Part shown: positions 56,001-63,809 of the stretch, piece by piece
How the letters are laid out: each line of letters starts with the position of its first letter
Numbering within the stretch: position 1 is the stretch's first letter
NCBI GenBank assembly: GCA_004144185.1
Contig: SEFP01000004.1
Coordinates: 1-64,000, forward strand
Direction of reading: 5' to 3'
Length of the DNA: 64,000 nucleotides
From: Sphingobacteriales bacterium
GTDB lineage: Bacteria; Bacteroidota; Bacteroidia; Chitinophagales; Chitinophagaceae
Made by a program: the position numbers and the translations under genes
The notes under the pieces: generated by a model
Told to the model about the DNA's origin: nothing
Seen by the model: the letters and a program-made list of their open reading frames with translations, nothing else
Databases searched by the model: none

Positions 56001-56659
56001 CGGTAGAAAGTTTTTCCGGAACGCCGGAATACCTGTTTCCAAAACCTGAAAATATCCGTTTCAACGATACACTCAACTGTTGGGAAGTACGGTTTTATAC
56101 CAACCAGCTGGGCGGTTTCTTCCTGAAAGCGTACGACGGGTCTGACCTCAATACCTGGATTTCCGGAAAAGCAGATGCCAGTCAGCTGGCTCCGGTTGTT
56201 TCCTGGAGCGTAGACGAGCACCGGGCCTACCGATACTACCTTCAAAAGTCCGTAAATGGCGGTACCTCATTTACGACGCTTCAGATGCTGTCTGCGATGG
56301 GGCAGGGCCAGCAGCAGTATACGTACGTAGATACCAGCAAGAAGGCCAACAGTAACCATACGCCGTATTATCAGGTCATTTTGGTGGACCGTTCCGGAAA
56401 AACACTCCTTCGGAAAACCTTGGCGATTGATCCGGAAAGCCAACCGCTTCGGGTATATCCCAATCCGGCGCAAACCGAAGTTCACATTGAATCCCTGAAT
56501 GCTACCCAGGCGATGCTGAGCAATTCCCAGGGTAACCTGCTGCAAACGTTTGAGCTGGGTGTAGGGGATAACAGGCTTCAAACCGGTATGCTGGCTTCTG
56601 GCTTGTACCTGATCCGGACGGCAAATGGTAAAACCGCTAAACTGCTGATTCAACGATAG
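53069..56659 (+). CDS. Secreted PI-PLC X-domain-like protein with T9SS sorting signal
   Basis: About 1196 residues from the ATG at 53069 (MRQKIPFLIRLVLQKLL); signal peptide ends SNGLAQ. Residues about 30-390 look like a beta-propeller. A PI-PLC X-like domain follows: LKNLILPGTHLSAM (first catalytic His region), QLKAGVRYLDIPLG, ESYHAVRLIKS and FVVLHVSNGDG. A CSDCNR insert separates the first blocks. Later come Ig-like strand-rich regions, and the last 75 residues are a Por-type sorting domain (LRVYPNPAQTEVHIESLN, ASGLYLIRTANGKTAKLLIQ). It should cross the outer membrane by T9SS. Catalytic activity is uncertain because the second His context is unusual. Confidence 0.8.
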   Translation: MRQKIPFLIRLVLQKLLISVGLLVGTSSNGLAQLNAYIPELRCSVPNYMLQHSFPNSFFSARADFLTPVGTSFKGYYYMAYSCVQTQSPSGTFWGGKRNFACLGKTGLGAYYEAPDDGLNMELFEDDSSSVSPAIGTTEDNLYYIYYEDNTRQHYYYRLNAADGSAGLVDKKVLSGMDGFATGFTACRYRADQILVMGFDGTGMLCCIYRENGTELQLERQIRLSTYTCYQMADITPSSVYLAEGKVCLAWTGGGYRPRIALFENNTITKSFSYTGSSFPGGMKPYGHNPKLYRMDADAEIHLFYRGQKSSFVSDDPKLYHTSFTAADFQFDGAEILGNTEGAFQVQYSPLLIPGIPGKSANLVFVQASGSSTGLSFFNAALRFVPLYRWQGDNLSDELTLKNLILPGTHLSAMTSGDDYFYAASLQASLPPDPEPSPTTSCSDCNRFNQIYTVEDQLKAGVRYLDIPLGASGGNYTDPESYHAVRLIKSTDPDQIPTVCAGTKLTDLMNTLETFLKANPTEFVVLHVSNGDGQIDKIRSYFQRKAYLLYQRQEGEHALGDIVTKSIAAFRGKVILVTDDLYDGESFGALHYSGTTRFHSNTSEASDLYAYQKKTIADQSSLTTYKIADWYTTNLTSELNCPKGDLSSCLKQARSFTKSISQSFRCGKIVYGIFSDIKGIAKGDFTKAIDLTKIGFSLLQNSLVGRGLTVNKGLASDLHAWKDQGILTQKSMPNVLLMDAYEYWNADVCIDLTDALNREEYVSLYNGSIDLDVRILPVECGQENGQIYLRAYGAYPPFTFFWNRYPLATDSLSGLPAGRYEGYVTDRRGHKKSFSYQVPVSEESFKSLATGKAIATVEFSQPAQEHFFSENCYTLIAKAQLKEADSAAPEALVATVWAGTAIQQQNDYPFVQRSYDFRHLSKQTNAAGWLTLYFTKTDWAAYNASHTDKLPERPGDTTAYKRLCIAHYSSNSLSGTGTVESFSGTPEYLFPKPENIRFNDTLNCWEVRFYTNQLGGFFLKAYDGSDLNTWISGKADASQLAPVVSWSVDEHRAYRYYLQKSVNGGTSFTTLQMLSAMGQGQQQYTYVDTSKKANSNHTPYYQVILVDRSGKTLLRKTLAIDPESQPLRVYPNPAQTEVHIESLNATQAMLSNSQGNLLQTFELGVGDNRLQTGMLASGLYLIRTANGKTAKLLIQR

Positions 56660-56682
56660 ATACCTAAAAAATAATTTACATA

Positions 56683-56727
56683 AAAGGTCCGGAAAGCATC
56701 TTCTTGGGAGGTGTTTTCCGGACCTTT
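56683..56727. terminator. Bidirectional terminator with TCCGGA in its stem
   Basis: Stem AAAGGTCCGGAAA / TTTTCCGGACCTTT between two converging genes. The stem contains GTCCGGAA on one arm and TTCCGGAC on the other, single-base variants of the dispersed palindrome. Confidence 0.88.
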
Positions 56728-56777
56728 CTGTATGCATTGAACACTGCCCGCTTCTGGTTTAAATCCGGCAGCTGTAG

Positions 56778-58160
56778 TTATTGAGAGACGCGCTGGTATC
56801 TGGAATAAGTCCGGACGGTATCTTTGAGCACAAAGTAAAGGGGCGGAAGTTTCGCATAATTATAAGGTTCCCATTTAGTCAGCAGCAACTTTGGATTAGA
56901 GAAGGCCCAATCATACTGACCGGGCTGTTCTTCAATGATCAGCGATTTGGTTTTACCGGTTTCTGAAGTGGAAAGCAACCACCATTCAAAAGCGCTGCCC
57001 CAGGTCATCTTCAGCAGATCGAGGGGTACGTCTGCCTGTGTCAGAACGGTTTTGTCGGGAACAGTTTGAGCTGTTTTCCGGAACCAGTCGAGCCGGGCGG
57101 TGTATTGTATACCAGTTGAGTGGACGCGAATTGCAAACAAAAGAACGATTATCCCGGCTACCAGAGGCAGTAGCCAGGATTTTGAACCCACTGGCAGCCC
57201 GTCATAGGCCCAGGCAAAGCCGATAAATACAGCCAGAATCGTGTATTGAGGCTCCAGATAAAATTGCGGGGCTGTTCCCTGATAGTTGACTATGTTGATA
57301 ATGCCAGTGAGCCCGATAAAAAATACGGCAAACAAGCTCAGTTTCCGGAACTGACGGGTCTGGACGTATCGGATACAGATGAGTGCGAATGCAATTGGTA
57401 GCAGATAATAATCCTTCAGCATCCAGCGAGCCAGATTCTTGTTGGACTGAATCGTGAAATAATCCGGAAACGCTGCTTTTAGATTCGAGATGCCTCCCAT
57501 GGCGTTGGAGTCGTAATCGGTCTTGAAAAACAACACCTTAATTCCGTAGATCAGCAGGTAACTCAGCCCGATCGCCAAGAGCCATTGGTATTGTTTCCGG
57601 TACTCCAAGGCGAAGAATGCCAGGCCAAACAGCAGTACGAAGGGTAGGAGGGGGTAGAAAAATACAATGGTGATCAACAGCAGCGGACTCACTGCCCAGA
57701 AGACCGGTGATACGATTCCACGCTGAAGCTGCCGTTCGACCAGACCTAGAAAGAGTAGGGTAAAGACCACTCCCTGTACGAGCTCACACTGAATCCAGAA
57801 AAAGGAATGGGTCGTCATCAGGAAGTTAAACAGGAAGATGACCAACGCCAGTCGTTGGTTCCGGAGGACCAACCAGGTAAACAGGAATGCAGCGAAATAA
57901 AACAGCACAAAACCGGCTGAGTACAGTTGCATCAATACCGGTAAGGAAAACCCCAGACGCGACCCCAGCAGCGGAAATGCCTGGGTGATAGCGGCTCCAA
58001 ACCGGTTCACCTGAATCGCAAAGCCGTCCTTGGCCAGAATGTGAAACAGCTGGTAGGAAGCATCCAGAATAACCGTACGCTCTTTAAAATAAAGCAGACA
58101 GGCTCCCAGCATTAAAAGGTACCCAGCGGTACAGACTCCAAATAAGGCTTTTGATCTCAT
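56778..58160 (-). CDS. Polytopic membrane protein, GT-C glycosyltransferase-like
   Basis: About 460 residues from the ATG at 58160 (MRSKALFGVCTAGYLL); the track start at 58175 is a TTG. Ten or more membrane helices across residues 1-350, then a soluble C-terminal domain (about 355-460: WFRKTAQTVPDKTVLTQ, TWGSAFEWWLLS). A large first loop with ILDASYQLFHILAKDGFAIQ precedes the second helix. The layout is like lipid-linked sugar transferases of the GT-C type, but no diagnostic Asp motif is clear. Function unproven. Confidence 0.6.
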   Translation of the reverse strand: MRSKALFGVCTAGYLLMLGACLLYFKERTVILDASYQLFHILAKDGFAIQVNRFGAAITQAFPLLGSRLGFSLPVLMQLYSAGFVLFYFAAFLFTWLVLRNQRLALVIFLFNFLMTTHSFFWIQCELVQGVVFTLLFLGLVERQLQRGIVSPVFWAVSPLLLITIVFFYPLLPFVLLFGLAFFALEYRKQYQWLLAIGLSYLLIYGIKVLFFKTDYDSNAMGGISNLKAAFPDYFTIQSNKNLARWMLKDYYLLPIAFALICIRYVQTRQFRKLSLFAVFFIGLTGIINIVNYQGTAPQFYLEPQYTILAVFIGFAWAYDGLPVGSKSWLLPLVAGIIVLLFAIRVHSTGIQYTARLDWFRKTAQTVPDKTVLTQADVPLDLLKMTWGSAFEWWLLSTSETGKTKSLIIEEQPGQYDWAFSNPKLLLTKWEPYNYAKLPPLYFVLKDTVRTYSRYQRVSQ

Positions 58161-58196
58161 GCGGTTCCGGAACAATCAAAACTAGGGTAACATGCA

Positions 58197-58223
58197 AAAA
58201 GTCCGGCAGGAAGCCGGACTTTT
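58197..58223 (-). terminator. Terminator of the rpmB-rpmG-DUF4295 operon
   Basis: A perfect 11-bp stem AAAAGTCCGGC / GCCGGACTTTT with a 5-base loop, 32 bp beyond the DUF4295 stop on the minus strand and followed there by further T residues. Confidence 0.88.
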
Positions 58224-58255
58224 CAAATACAATTCCAAACGGAAAACAAATTGAA

Positions 58256-58426
58256 TTATTTTCCTGCGAAGAAATCTTTCACTTTGTCTTTGTGAATGAT
58301 TTGCTCTTTGAACGAGTAGGCACCCGTTTTAGGAGACCGAACAGCTTTAATAACCTTCGTCCAGTTTTTGGCTTCGGCGGCCAGCTTTGGGTCTTTTTTA
58401 ATCGCGGTTTTAGCAGCTTTTGCCAT
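58256..58426 (-). CDS. DUF4295 small ribosome-associated protein
   Basis: Too short for the ORF track. 56 residues, ATG at 58424-58426 (complement) and TAA at 58256: MAKAAKTAIKKDPKLAAEAK, then WTKVIKAVRSPKTGAYSFKE and IIHKDKVKDFFAGK. Very basic. This is DUF4295, found next to L28 and L33 in Bacteroidota; I recall a Flavobacterium ribosome structure assigning it as a new large-subunit protein (bL38), which I could not verify here. It is the last gene of the operon, 59 bp after rpmG. Confidence 0.92.
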   Translation of the reverse strand: MAKAAKTAIKKDPKLAAEAKNWTKVIKAVRSPKTGAYSFKEQIIHKDKVKDFFAGK

Positions 58427-58485
58427 GGTACTTAAGAATAAAAAGTCGTGAGTAGAGTGTAGAGGCGTGCTTTACGAAGCGCGTC

Positions 58486-58671
58486 TTACTTGATTTCTTT
58501 GTGAACCGTATAACGCTTCATGATCGGATTGTACTTTTTCAGTTCAATCCGCTCCGGAGTGTTTTTCTTGTTCTTAACGGTAATATAGCGGCTGGTGCCT
58601 GGCAGCCCCGTAGTCTTATGCTCGGTGCATTCCAGAATCACCTGAACGCGGTTTCCTTTCTTGGCTGCCAT
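58486..58671 (-). CDS. rpmG: 50S ribosomal protein L33
   Basis: A 61-residue basic protein of the large subunit: [40 protein letters not shown]. Only one Cys is present, so this is the zinc-free (C-minus) form. Middle gene of the L28-L33-DUF4295 operon. Confidence 0.96.
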   Translation of the reverse strand: MAAKKGNRVQVILECTEHKTTGLPGTSRYITVKNKKNTPERIELKKYNPIMKRYTVHKEIK

Positions 58672-58713
58672 AATCGTGCTGCTTTAAGGGGGGGAATGAG
58701 TGAAGTGAGAAAA

Positions 58714-58950
58714 TTAGATTTTATGGCCTTCAGCGCGAAGCTTCTTTACTACGCTCATCAGACCATTTTTAGAAATCGTACGGATGGCATCGGTAGATAC
58801 CTTCATGGTGATAAAACGGTCTTCCTCAGCCAGGAAAAAACGCTTGGTCTGCAGGTTAGGCAGAAAACGCTTTTTGGCTTTCTTGTTAGAGAAAGACACT
58901 TTATGACCCGTCATGGGCTTTTTACCGGTTACCAGACAGACGCGTGCCAT
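58714..58950 (-). CDS. rpmB: 50S ribosomal protein L28
   Basis: About 78 residues from the ATG at 58950 (MARVCLVTGKKPMTGHKVSF); the track's start adds 17 unlikely residues. Family blocks NKKAKKRFLPNLQTKRFF and RFITMKVSTDAIRTISKNG are present. First gene of the operon. Confidence 0.95.
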   Translation of the reverse strand: MARVCLVTGKKPMTGHKVSFSNKKAKKRFLPNLQTKRFFLAEEDRFITMKVSTDAIRTISKNGLMSVVKKLRAEGHKI

Positions 58951-59084
58951 GTGTTGATTTTTAAGGAGTGCAAAGGTGTTTCTTTTTTCTGAAACAGCCA
59001 AAATTTTTTTGCTTCTTTCGAAATAAAATTCGCGTATCCGGTTCCGACAGGATACCCTTCCAGAACCGTGACTACTCGAAGCTA

Positions 59085-59816
59085 TCAGGCAATGTCCGGA
59101 AGCAAAAGTGCGTCCAGAGAGTCTATGCCCGGCGTGTTTTTAGTGATAAATCCTTCCCCGGCGGTTGTCCCAATCCGCTTACCCAGCAGCCGGTCGCGGC
59201 TTTCGATCTGTTCCAGAAATGCGGAGGTCGCGATATAGGTGATGGGTTCGCCGGATTCCGGATCGTGAAACTGGGATTTATACGCCCGGATCGCGTCCAT
59301 CTTGGTTTCTTGGGCATCCGAGATATCTACAATGAAATCAGGACTTAATTGCCGGTCCTGAATAATGTGAAACACCCGCTTGGGGCGCCAGGCCGCTTGG
59401 GGAGCGCCTTCATACGTGGTTTCTACTTTGGCCAGTCCCGATAAAAAGCAGGCGTCACTGACCAGCGCTGCACCCCGGCCGTGGTCCGGGTGTCGGTCTT
59501 CCGGCGCGTTTGTTATCACGATATCCGGTTGCCAGCGCCGCAGGTACACGATTAGTTGCTTCTGGTGGGCTTCGTCATTCCGGAAAAAGCCATCCCGGAT
59601 GCCGGCATTCTCCCGTACGGCCAGTCCCATGATACCACCGGCAGCAGCGGCTTCCTGAAGGCGCGTTTCAGGCGTTCCGCGGGTGCCCAGCTCGCCCTGG
59701 GTCAGGTCTAAAATACCGACCTGCTGACCCATCCGTGCGTGTTTGATCAGCGTGCCGCCACAGCCCAGTTCGGCATCATCCGGGTGCGTCAGAATGGCCA
59801 GAATATGAAGTTTCAT
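59085..59816 (-). CDS. bshB1: Bacillithiol biosynthesis deacetylase BshB1
   Basis: A 243-residue LmbE-fold zinc deacetylase that removes acetate from GlcNAc-malate during bacillithiol synthesis. Zinc ligands in LTHPDDAELGCGG and APEDRHPDHGRGAA; other blocks are LTQGELGTRGTPETRLQEA and YKSQFHDPESGEPITYI, typical of BshB1. bshA and bshC are not in the window. Together with the bacilliredoxin at 25434 it indicates a bacillithiol-using organism. Confidence 0.95.
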   Translation of the reverse strand: MKLHILAILTHPDDAELGCGGTLIKHARMGQQVGILDLTQGELGTRGTPETRLQEAAAAGGIMGLAVRENAGIRDGFFRNDEAHQKQLIVYLRRWQPDIVITNAPEDRHPDHGRGAALVSDACFLSGLAKVETTYEGAPQAAWRPKRVFHIIQDRQLSPDFIVDISDAQETKMDAIRAYKSQFHDPESGEPITYIATSAFLEQIESRDRLLGKRIGTTAGEGFITKNTPGIDSLDALLLPDIA

Positions 59817-59859
59817 GGCGCGAAAATAGGCTGTGAAGCTACACGTTTAGCATTCCGGA

Positions 59860-60507
59860 TTACAGTCGGCTGCCTACCGTTGCGCTTTGCTGAGACTGAT
59901 ACCGGTAGTACCGGTCGGCTTCCAGTTCGCGTACAATGCCTTCAATTTCGGCATCACGGCCGGTCGGATCATATTCGCGCCGCAGGTTGTTATTGAACAG
60001 CAACGCTACCGATTGAAAAATGACCGCACTAAACCCGCCCTTCAGCTCTTTGATGATGTGAAAGCAGGGCCGACCCGTTTGCCGGGCAATCAATTTTACC
60101 AGAATCTGTCCTTCACTAATCGTAAAATCGCTCAATTCACCTTTAAAACGCTTGTTGAGTCTGGCTTCCAGATCCTTGATAAACGCTTTACGGCCTTTTT
60201 TGTCGTCTCCGAACTGTTCCAGCCGCTCATCCACGCCTTTGAAAAGCTCTCCGGCGGTTACTGCATACGGATAGACTTTATAGATGCGCTGTTTGAGCCG
60301 GTTCCATTCCATCCGCCGCCGGGCCAGCTGAGCAGGCATTTTGGCAATCACCTCTACTTCATCGAGATAGACCATCGGAATGGTATCCCGACCTTCAATA
60401 ACGGCCCCAACCAGAATTGGATTGACAGCATCGCCGCTCCCGGTTTGTGCAAGGGCACGCATCGGCAACAGGGCTATAAAAAAAAGAAGAAACCGGAAGT
60501 AGTTCAC
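59860..60507 (-). CDS. DUF4294 family exported protein
   Basis: A 215-residue protein starting at a GTG (MNYFRFLLFFIALLPMRALA), with a signal peptide ending RALAQ. It matches DUF4294: IPMVYLDEVEVIAKMPAQLA, WNRLKQRIYKVYPYAVTAGE, DLEARLNKRFKGELSDFTIS and LVKLIARQTG. Bacteroidota-restricted and of unknown function; likely periplasmic. Confidence 0.85.
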   Translation of the reverse strand: MNYFRFLLFFIALLPMRALAQTGSGDAVNPILVGAVIEGRDTIPMVYLDEVEVIAKMPAQLARRRMEWNRLKQRIYKVYPYAVTAGELFKGVDERLEQFGDDKKGRKAFIKDLEARLNKRFKGELSDFTISEGQILVKLIARQTGRPCFHIIKELKGGFSAVIFQSVALLFNNNLRREYDPTGRDAEIEGIVRELEADRYYRYQSQQSATVGSRL

Positions 60508-60583
60508 AGATAGGTTTAAGACGATACTAATTTATGAATGTTTAGCCTGAAAAGTAACCTTTGAAAAAATCCTAAATTTGCCC

Positions 60584-60814
60584 GTGTTCCGGATTTCTAC
60601 TGCCGTCGCTTGCAAAGCTGTGATTTTATTATTACTAATCACTACCTCCTGTCAGAAAGCGCCCCGGACGCATACGGAGGCCGAATACCGCCATCGGGTG
60701 GATTCAGCGGTCCGGGAAGCGATCCCTTTGATTCAGGCCCAATTCGACGAGGACTTGGACCGCCGGTCGAGCATTGAACTGCCGCCTCTGGCCGATTCGC
60801 TTTCCAGGAACTAA
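60584..60814 (+). CDS. Small lipoprotein
   Basis: About 76 residues from a GTG at 60584 (reads MFRISTAVACKAVILLL); lipobox LITTSC at about residue 23. The 50-residue mature part is charged (HTEAEYRHRVDSAVREAIPL) and probably helical. TAAATTTG at 60573-60580, a good -7 element, would give a nearly leaderless transcript. No homologue recognised. Confidence 0.58.
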   Translation: MFRISTAVACKAVILLLLITTSCQKAPRTHTEAEYRHRVDSAVREAIPLIQAQFDEDLDRRSSIELPPLADSLSRN

Positions 60815-60853
60815 CTTTCTTTGCGGAAACAATGCAGGCGGCGTAATTTTTGA

Positions 60854-61312
60854 ATGGGTCCGGGTGTGAAACAGCCCACCATTCTGTACGACGGGTATTG
60901 CAACTTGTGTTCCGGCGTGGTCAACAGCCTCTTGCTGTACGACCGTAAAAAGCGGTTTCGGTTTTCGCCGTTGCAATCTCCGTTTGGGGCGACTGTTCAG
61001 GGCAAATTGAAAGCGAAATACGGGGCGGTTCCGGATAGCATTGTACTGGTCCAGGATAATAAAGTATATATCAAGAGTGATGCCGTGCTGCGGATTGCTG
61101 CGATGGTAGGCGGACCCTGGTATCTGGTATTGCCGATGTGGCTGCTTCCCCGAAAGGCACGCAACTGGGTGTACGATGTTGTGGCCCGGAAACGCTACCG
61201 GTGGTTTGGGCAGCGTACGACCTGCCATTTGCCTGAAGCCGGACATGCCCATCGCTTTTTAACAAAAGAAGAAGGGCTTCCGGAAGTCAAAGATGCCCCG
61301 CGCGAAACCTAA
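60854..61312 (+). CDS. Thiol-disulfide oxidoreductase DCC family protein
   Basis: A 152-residue protein with the family motif DGYCNLC near residue 13 (ILYDGYCNLCSGVVNSLL). Further DCC blocks are RFRFSPLQSPFG, DSIVLVQDNKVYIKSDAVLR and MWLLPRKARNWVYDVVARKR. Members carry a CxxC pair assumed to be redox active. Soluble or membrane-associated; partner unknown. Confidence 0.87.
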   Translation: MGPGVKQPTILYDGYCNLCSGVVNSLLLYDRKKRFRFSPLQSPFGATVQGKLKAKYGAVPDSIVLVQDNKVYIKSDAVLRIAAMVGGPWYLVLPMWLLPRKARNWVYDVVARKRYRWFGQRTTCHLPEAGHAHRFLTKEEGLPEVKDAPRET

Positions 61313-61324
61313 TTTTGACGGCTT

Positions 61325-62770
61325 ATGAAACGGCTTTTCTGGCTGCTGTGTCTGGTGGTGGGATTCTCATCGGTACAGGCCCAGCAGGTATTGTATACAC
61401 CTGCCAGCGATTTTGATCTGCGCAATGGGACAACTGCGGTGGTAGGCAAAGCAGCTGGTCGCATCTACACCTTCCGGGGAGATGGCGATGGCTATTTTCT
61501 CGATGCCTGGAACGACTCCATGCTGCCGGTGGCAACAGTCATTCTCGACTTTCTGCCGCAAAAAATCTACGATAGCTATTTTGCAGTGTCCGGCGATTCC
61601 ATCACCATGCTGTACCAGTACCTCGATGGCCGCGACTTGTATCTCTACGGCGCGGTACTGGATGGAGACGGGCGTTTGCTGCGCCGTCCGTTGCGGCTCG
61701 ATCAGAAGCGGACCGGCTTTTTGGGTGGTGCCGACTACTACAGTTACAACGCTGCCGATTCGAAGCGGAAGCTTATGGCCTATTCCATTTCAGACGATTC
61801 GCGGGAATTGGGTGTGACGGCTGTTGTGATGAATGCAGACCTGTCGGGAATCCGGCGCACTTCCAATACCCTGAAACGCGACGGGAATCTGCTGGCCTCC
61901 AAACCGGTGCTGACCAATGCGGGTGAATTACTGATTCCGGTGCGGCAGGCGACCGGCCGCCGCGATCAGTATGATGCGCTGATGCTGGTGCGGTTTCCGG
62001 AAACGTCCCGTACACCGGAGCTGACCTACCTGCCACTGGCCGAAGACGTATATGTAGAAGAACCCTTTCTGCGCACCGCACCACAGGATGGTAAACTATA
62101 TCTGGCGGCGTTCTACACCAACCGGCGGAACGGGAATCCGGATGGGATTTTGTTTGTAGGGCTGGATCCGGGAACTTATACCACGTTCCGGAAGCTTCAG
62201 GTGCCGTTTGACGATCGGCTGCGCGCTATGACCGGGGAGCGATCCCTTCGAAATGCTTTTGCCAACCAGCATCTGCGCCAGCTGATCATCAAAAATGATG
62301 GTGGCTTTGTTGTGGTTTCAGAAGAAAATTATGTCAGCTACCGGACGGCTTACACGCCGGGCTGGGGGTACTACAGCTTCTACGGACCGTTTATGGGCGG
62401 CCCTCAGGTACGCGAATATTTCTACAACGATATTCTGGCCGTCTCGGTAGGCGCTGATGGTGTGATGGAGTGGCCGGCTTTTATCCGGAAAGAACAGTAT
62501 TCCCAGGAAGACGGCGGATTGTTTTCGTCCTATGCCTTTATCAATACCGGAAACAGTCTGGGATTTCTGTTCAACAATTTTGACCGGCAACGAAGCAGCA
62601 TCGGGCTGGTGCAGGTAGATGACGCCGGCAATCAGGTGTCCCGGCGTTTTGGAGGCGATGCAGAGATGCCCGACTGGGTTCCACGGTCGGCCAAACAGAT
62701 TTCTGCCCGCGAACTGGTGGTGCCTTGCCTGTTGCGTAAAAAGGTATGCTTTGCTAAGGTGCAATTTTAA
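61325..62770 (+). CDS. Secreted beta-propeller-like protein
   Basis: A 481-residue protein with a signal peptide ending SVQAQQ (about residue 20). The mature chain has repeated strand units such as DSITMLYQYLDGRDLYLYGA, DGRLLRRPLRL and DGKLYLAAFYTNRRNGNPDG, suggesting a six- to seven-blade propeller. No lipobox, no sorting domain, no catalytic motif. Many Chitinophagaceae genomes carry such proteins with unknown roles, probably periplasmic. It lies 12 bp after the DCC gene, so co-transcription is likely. Confidence 0.65.
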   Translation: MKRLFWLLCLVVGFSSVQAQQVLYTPASDFDLRNGTTAVVGKAAGRIYTFRGDGDGYFLDAWNDSMLPVATVILDFLPQKIYDSYFAVSGDSITMLYQYLDGRDLYLYGAVLDGDGRLLRRPLRLDQKRTGFLGGADYYSYNAADSKRKLMAYSISDDSRELGVTAVVMNADLSGIRRTSNTLKRDGNLLASKPVLTNAGELLIPVRQATGRRDQYDALMLVRFPETSRTPELTYLPLAEDVYVEEPFLRTAPQDGKLYLAAFYTNRRNGNPDGILFVGLDPGTYTTFRKLQVPFDDRLRAMTGERSLRNAFANQHLRQLIIKNDGGFVVVSEENYVSYRTAYTPGWGYYSFYGPFMGGPQVREYFYNDILAVSVGADGVMEWPAFIRKEQYSQEDGGLFSSYAFINTGNSLGFLFNNFDRQRSSIGLVQVDDAGNQVSRRFGGDAEMPDWVPRSAKQISARELVVPCLLRKKVCFAKVQF

Positions 62771-62805
62771 AGTAACCTTTGCGCCTTTAAAGACTGATCC
62801 TGCCG

Positions 62806-63786
62806 GTGCTGCCGCTGATTCGTAACAACACTCCTTATGCAGTAGGCGTATTGCTGATTCTGGTGATTCTCATCGGTGCCAGCGCACCTGTAGCCGCTGT
62901 TGCCGTACCGCCGGTATCGCAGCCGCTGTACTATTTTCTGATCCGGTCCGGAAAAGCGCTTTTCGGCACCAGTGCCTTTGGGTGGACAACCATCTACCTG
63001 TTACTGTTGTTTGGTCAGGCGCTGTACCTTAATAACCTGGTGATCCGGCACCGCCTCTTTACTAAAAGTACGTTTACACCGGCTTTTATGTTTTTGATCT
63101 TTGCTACGCTGCTGCCGTCGTTTCAGGGGATCACACCGCCGCTGTTTGCCAACTTTCTGTTGTTGGGCGCACTAGATACCATGTTGCAGTTTGGACGGCC
63201 CACGCAGCCCCGGCGCCTCATCTTCAACGCCGGGTTTCTGATTGGCACGGCTGCCTTCGTGCAGTTCTCTTATGTTTTTGCATTTGGGTTGTTACTGGCT
63301 GCTCTGCTGTTTCTGCGACCCTTTCATACCGGCGAGTATATGGCTGCGCTACTGGGCCTCCTGACACCGGTGTATTTTATGGCTACCGCCTTGTTTCTGA
63401 CCGATCAGTTGTCGGCCTTGCGTAACTGGCCATCGATAGCCCTGCACCGCCTGCCCTGGCATTCCGGGCAGGTAGGAGCAACCATTGGTATTTACAGTGG
63501 GGTAGCGCTGCTGTTGCTTGCCGGGCTGTATCAGCTCAACGGGCAGATGAACCGGAGCAGCATTTATGTACGGCGCAGCTGGGGGGTCATCGTTTCCGGA
63601 ATGGTTATTTCCGTTTTTATAGCTGTACTGGCTCCGGCAACGGTCCCCCAGAGCTGGCGCGTACTGGCTCCGTTCTACGGTTTGGTCGTAGCTGCGGCAT
63701 TAGAAACGGAGAAGCCCCGCCGGTTTGCTACTTTTGCGTTCTGGATGGCGCTTGCGCTGCCCATAGCCTCGTATATTTTTCTGTAA
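62806..63786 (+). CDS. DUF6427 polytopic membrane protein
   Basis: A 326-residue protein with about ten membrane helices, starting at a GTG (reads MLPLIRNNTPYAVGVLLILV). It fits DUF6427, a Bacteroidota membrane family found near purine or cell-envelope genes, by the opening, by NNLVIRHRLFTKSTFTPAFM, and by the mid-protein FRPFHTGEY-like segment (here FLRPFHTGEYMAAL). Function unknown. purQ begins 23 bp downstream. Confidence 0.75.
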   Translation: MLPLIRNNTPYAVGVLLILVILIGASAPVAAVAVPPVSQPLYYFLIRSGKALFGTSAFGWTTIYLLLLFGQALYLNNLVIRHRLFTKSTFTPAFMFLIFATLLPSFQGITPPLFANFLLLGALDTMLQFGRPTQPRRLIFNAGFLIGTAAFVQFSYVFAFGLLLAALLFLRPFHTGEYMAALLGLLTPVYFMATALFLTDQLSALRNWPSIALHRLPWHSGQVGATIGIYSGVALLLLAGLYQLNGQMNRSSIYVRRSWGVIVSGMVISVFIAVLAPATVPQSWRVLAPFYGLVVAAALETEKPRRFATFAFWMALALPIASYIFL

Positions 63787-63809
63787 ATTTTTAATACTTC
63801 TTCTTTCCT

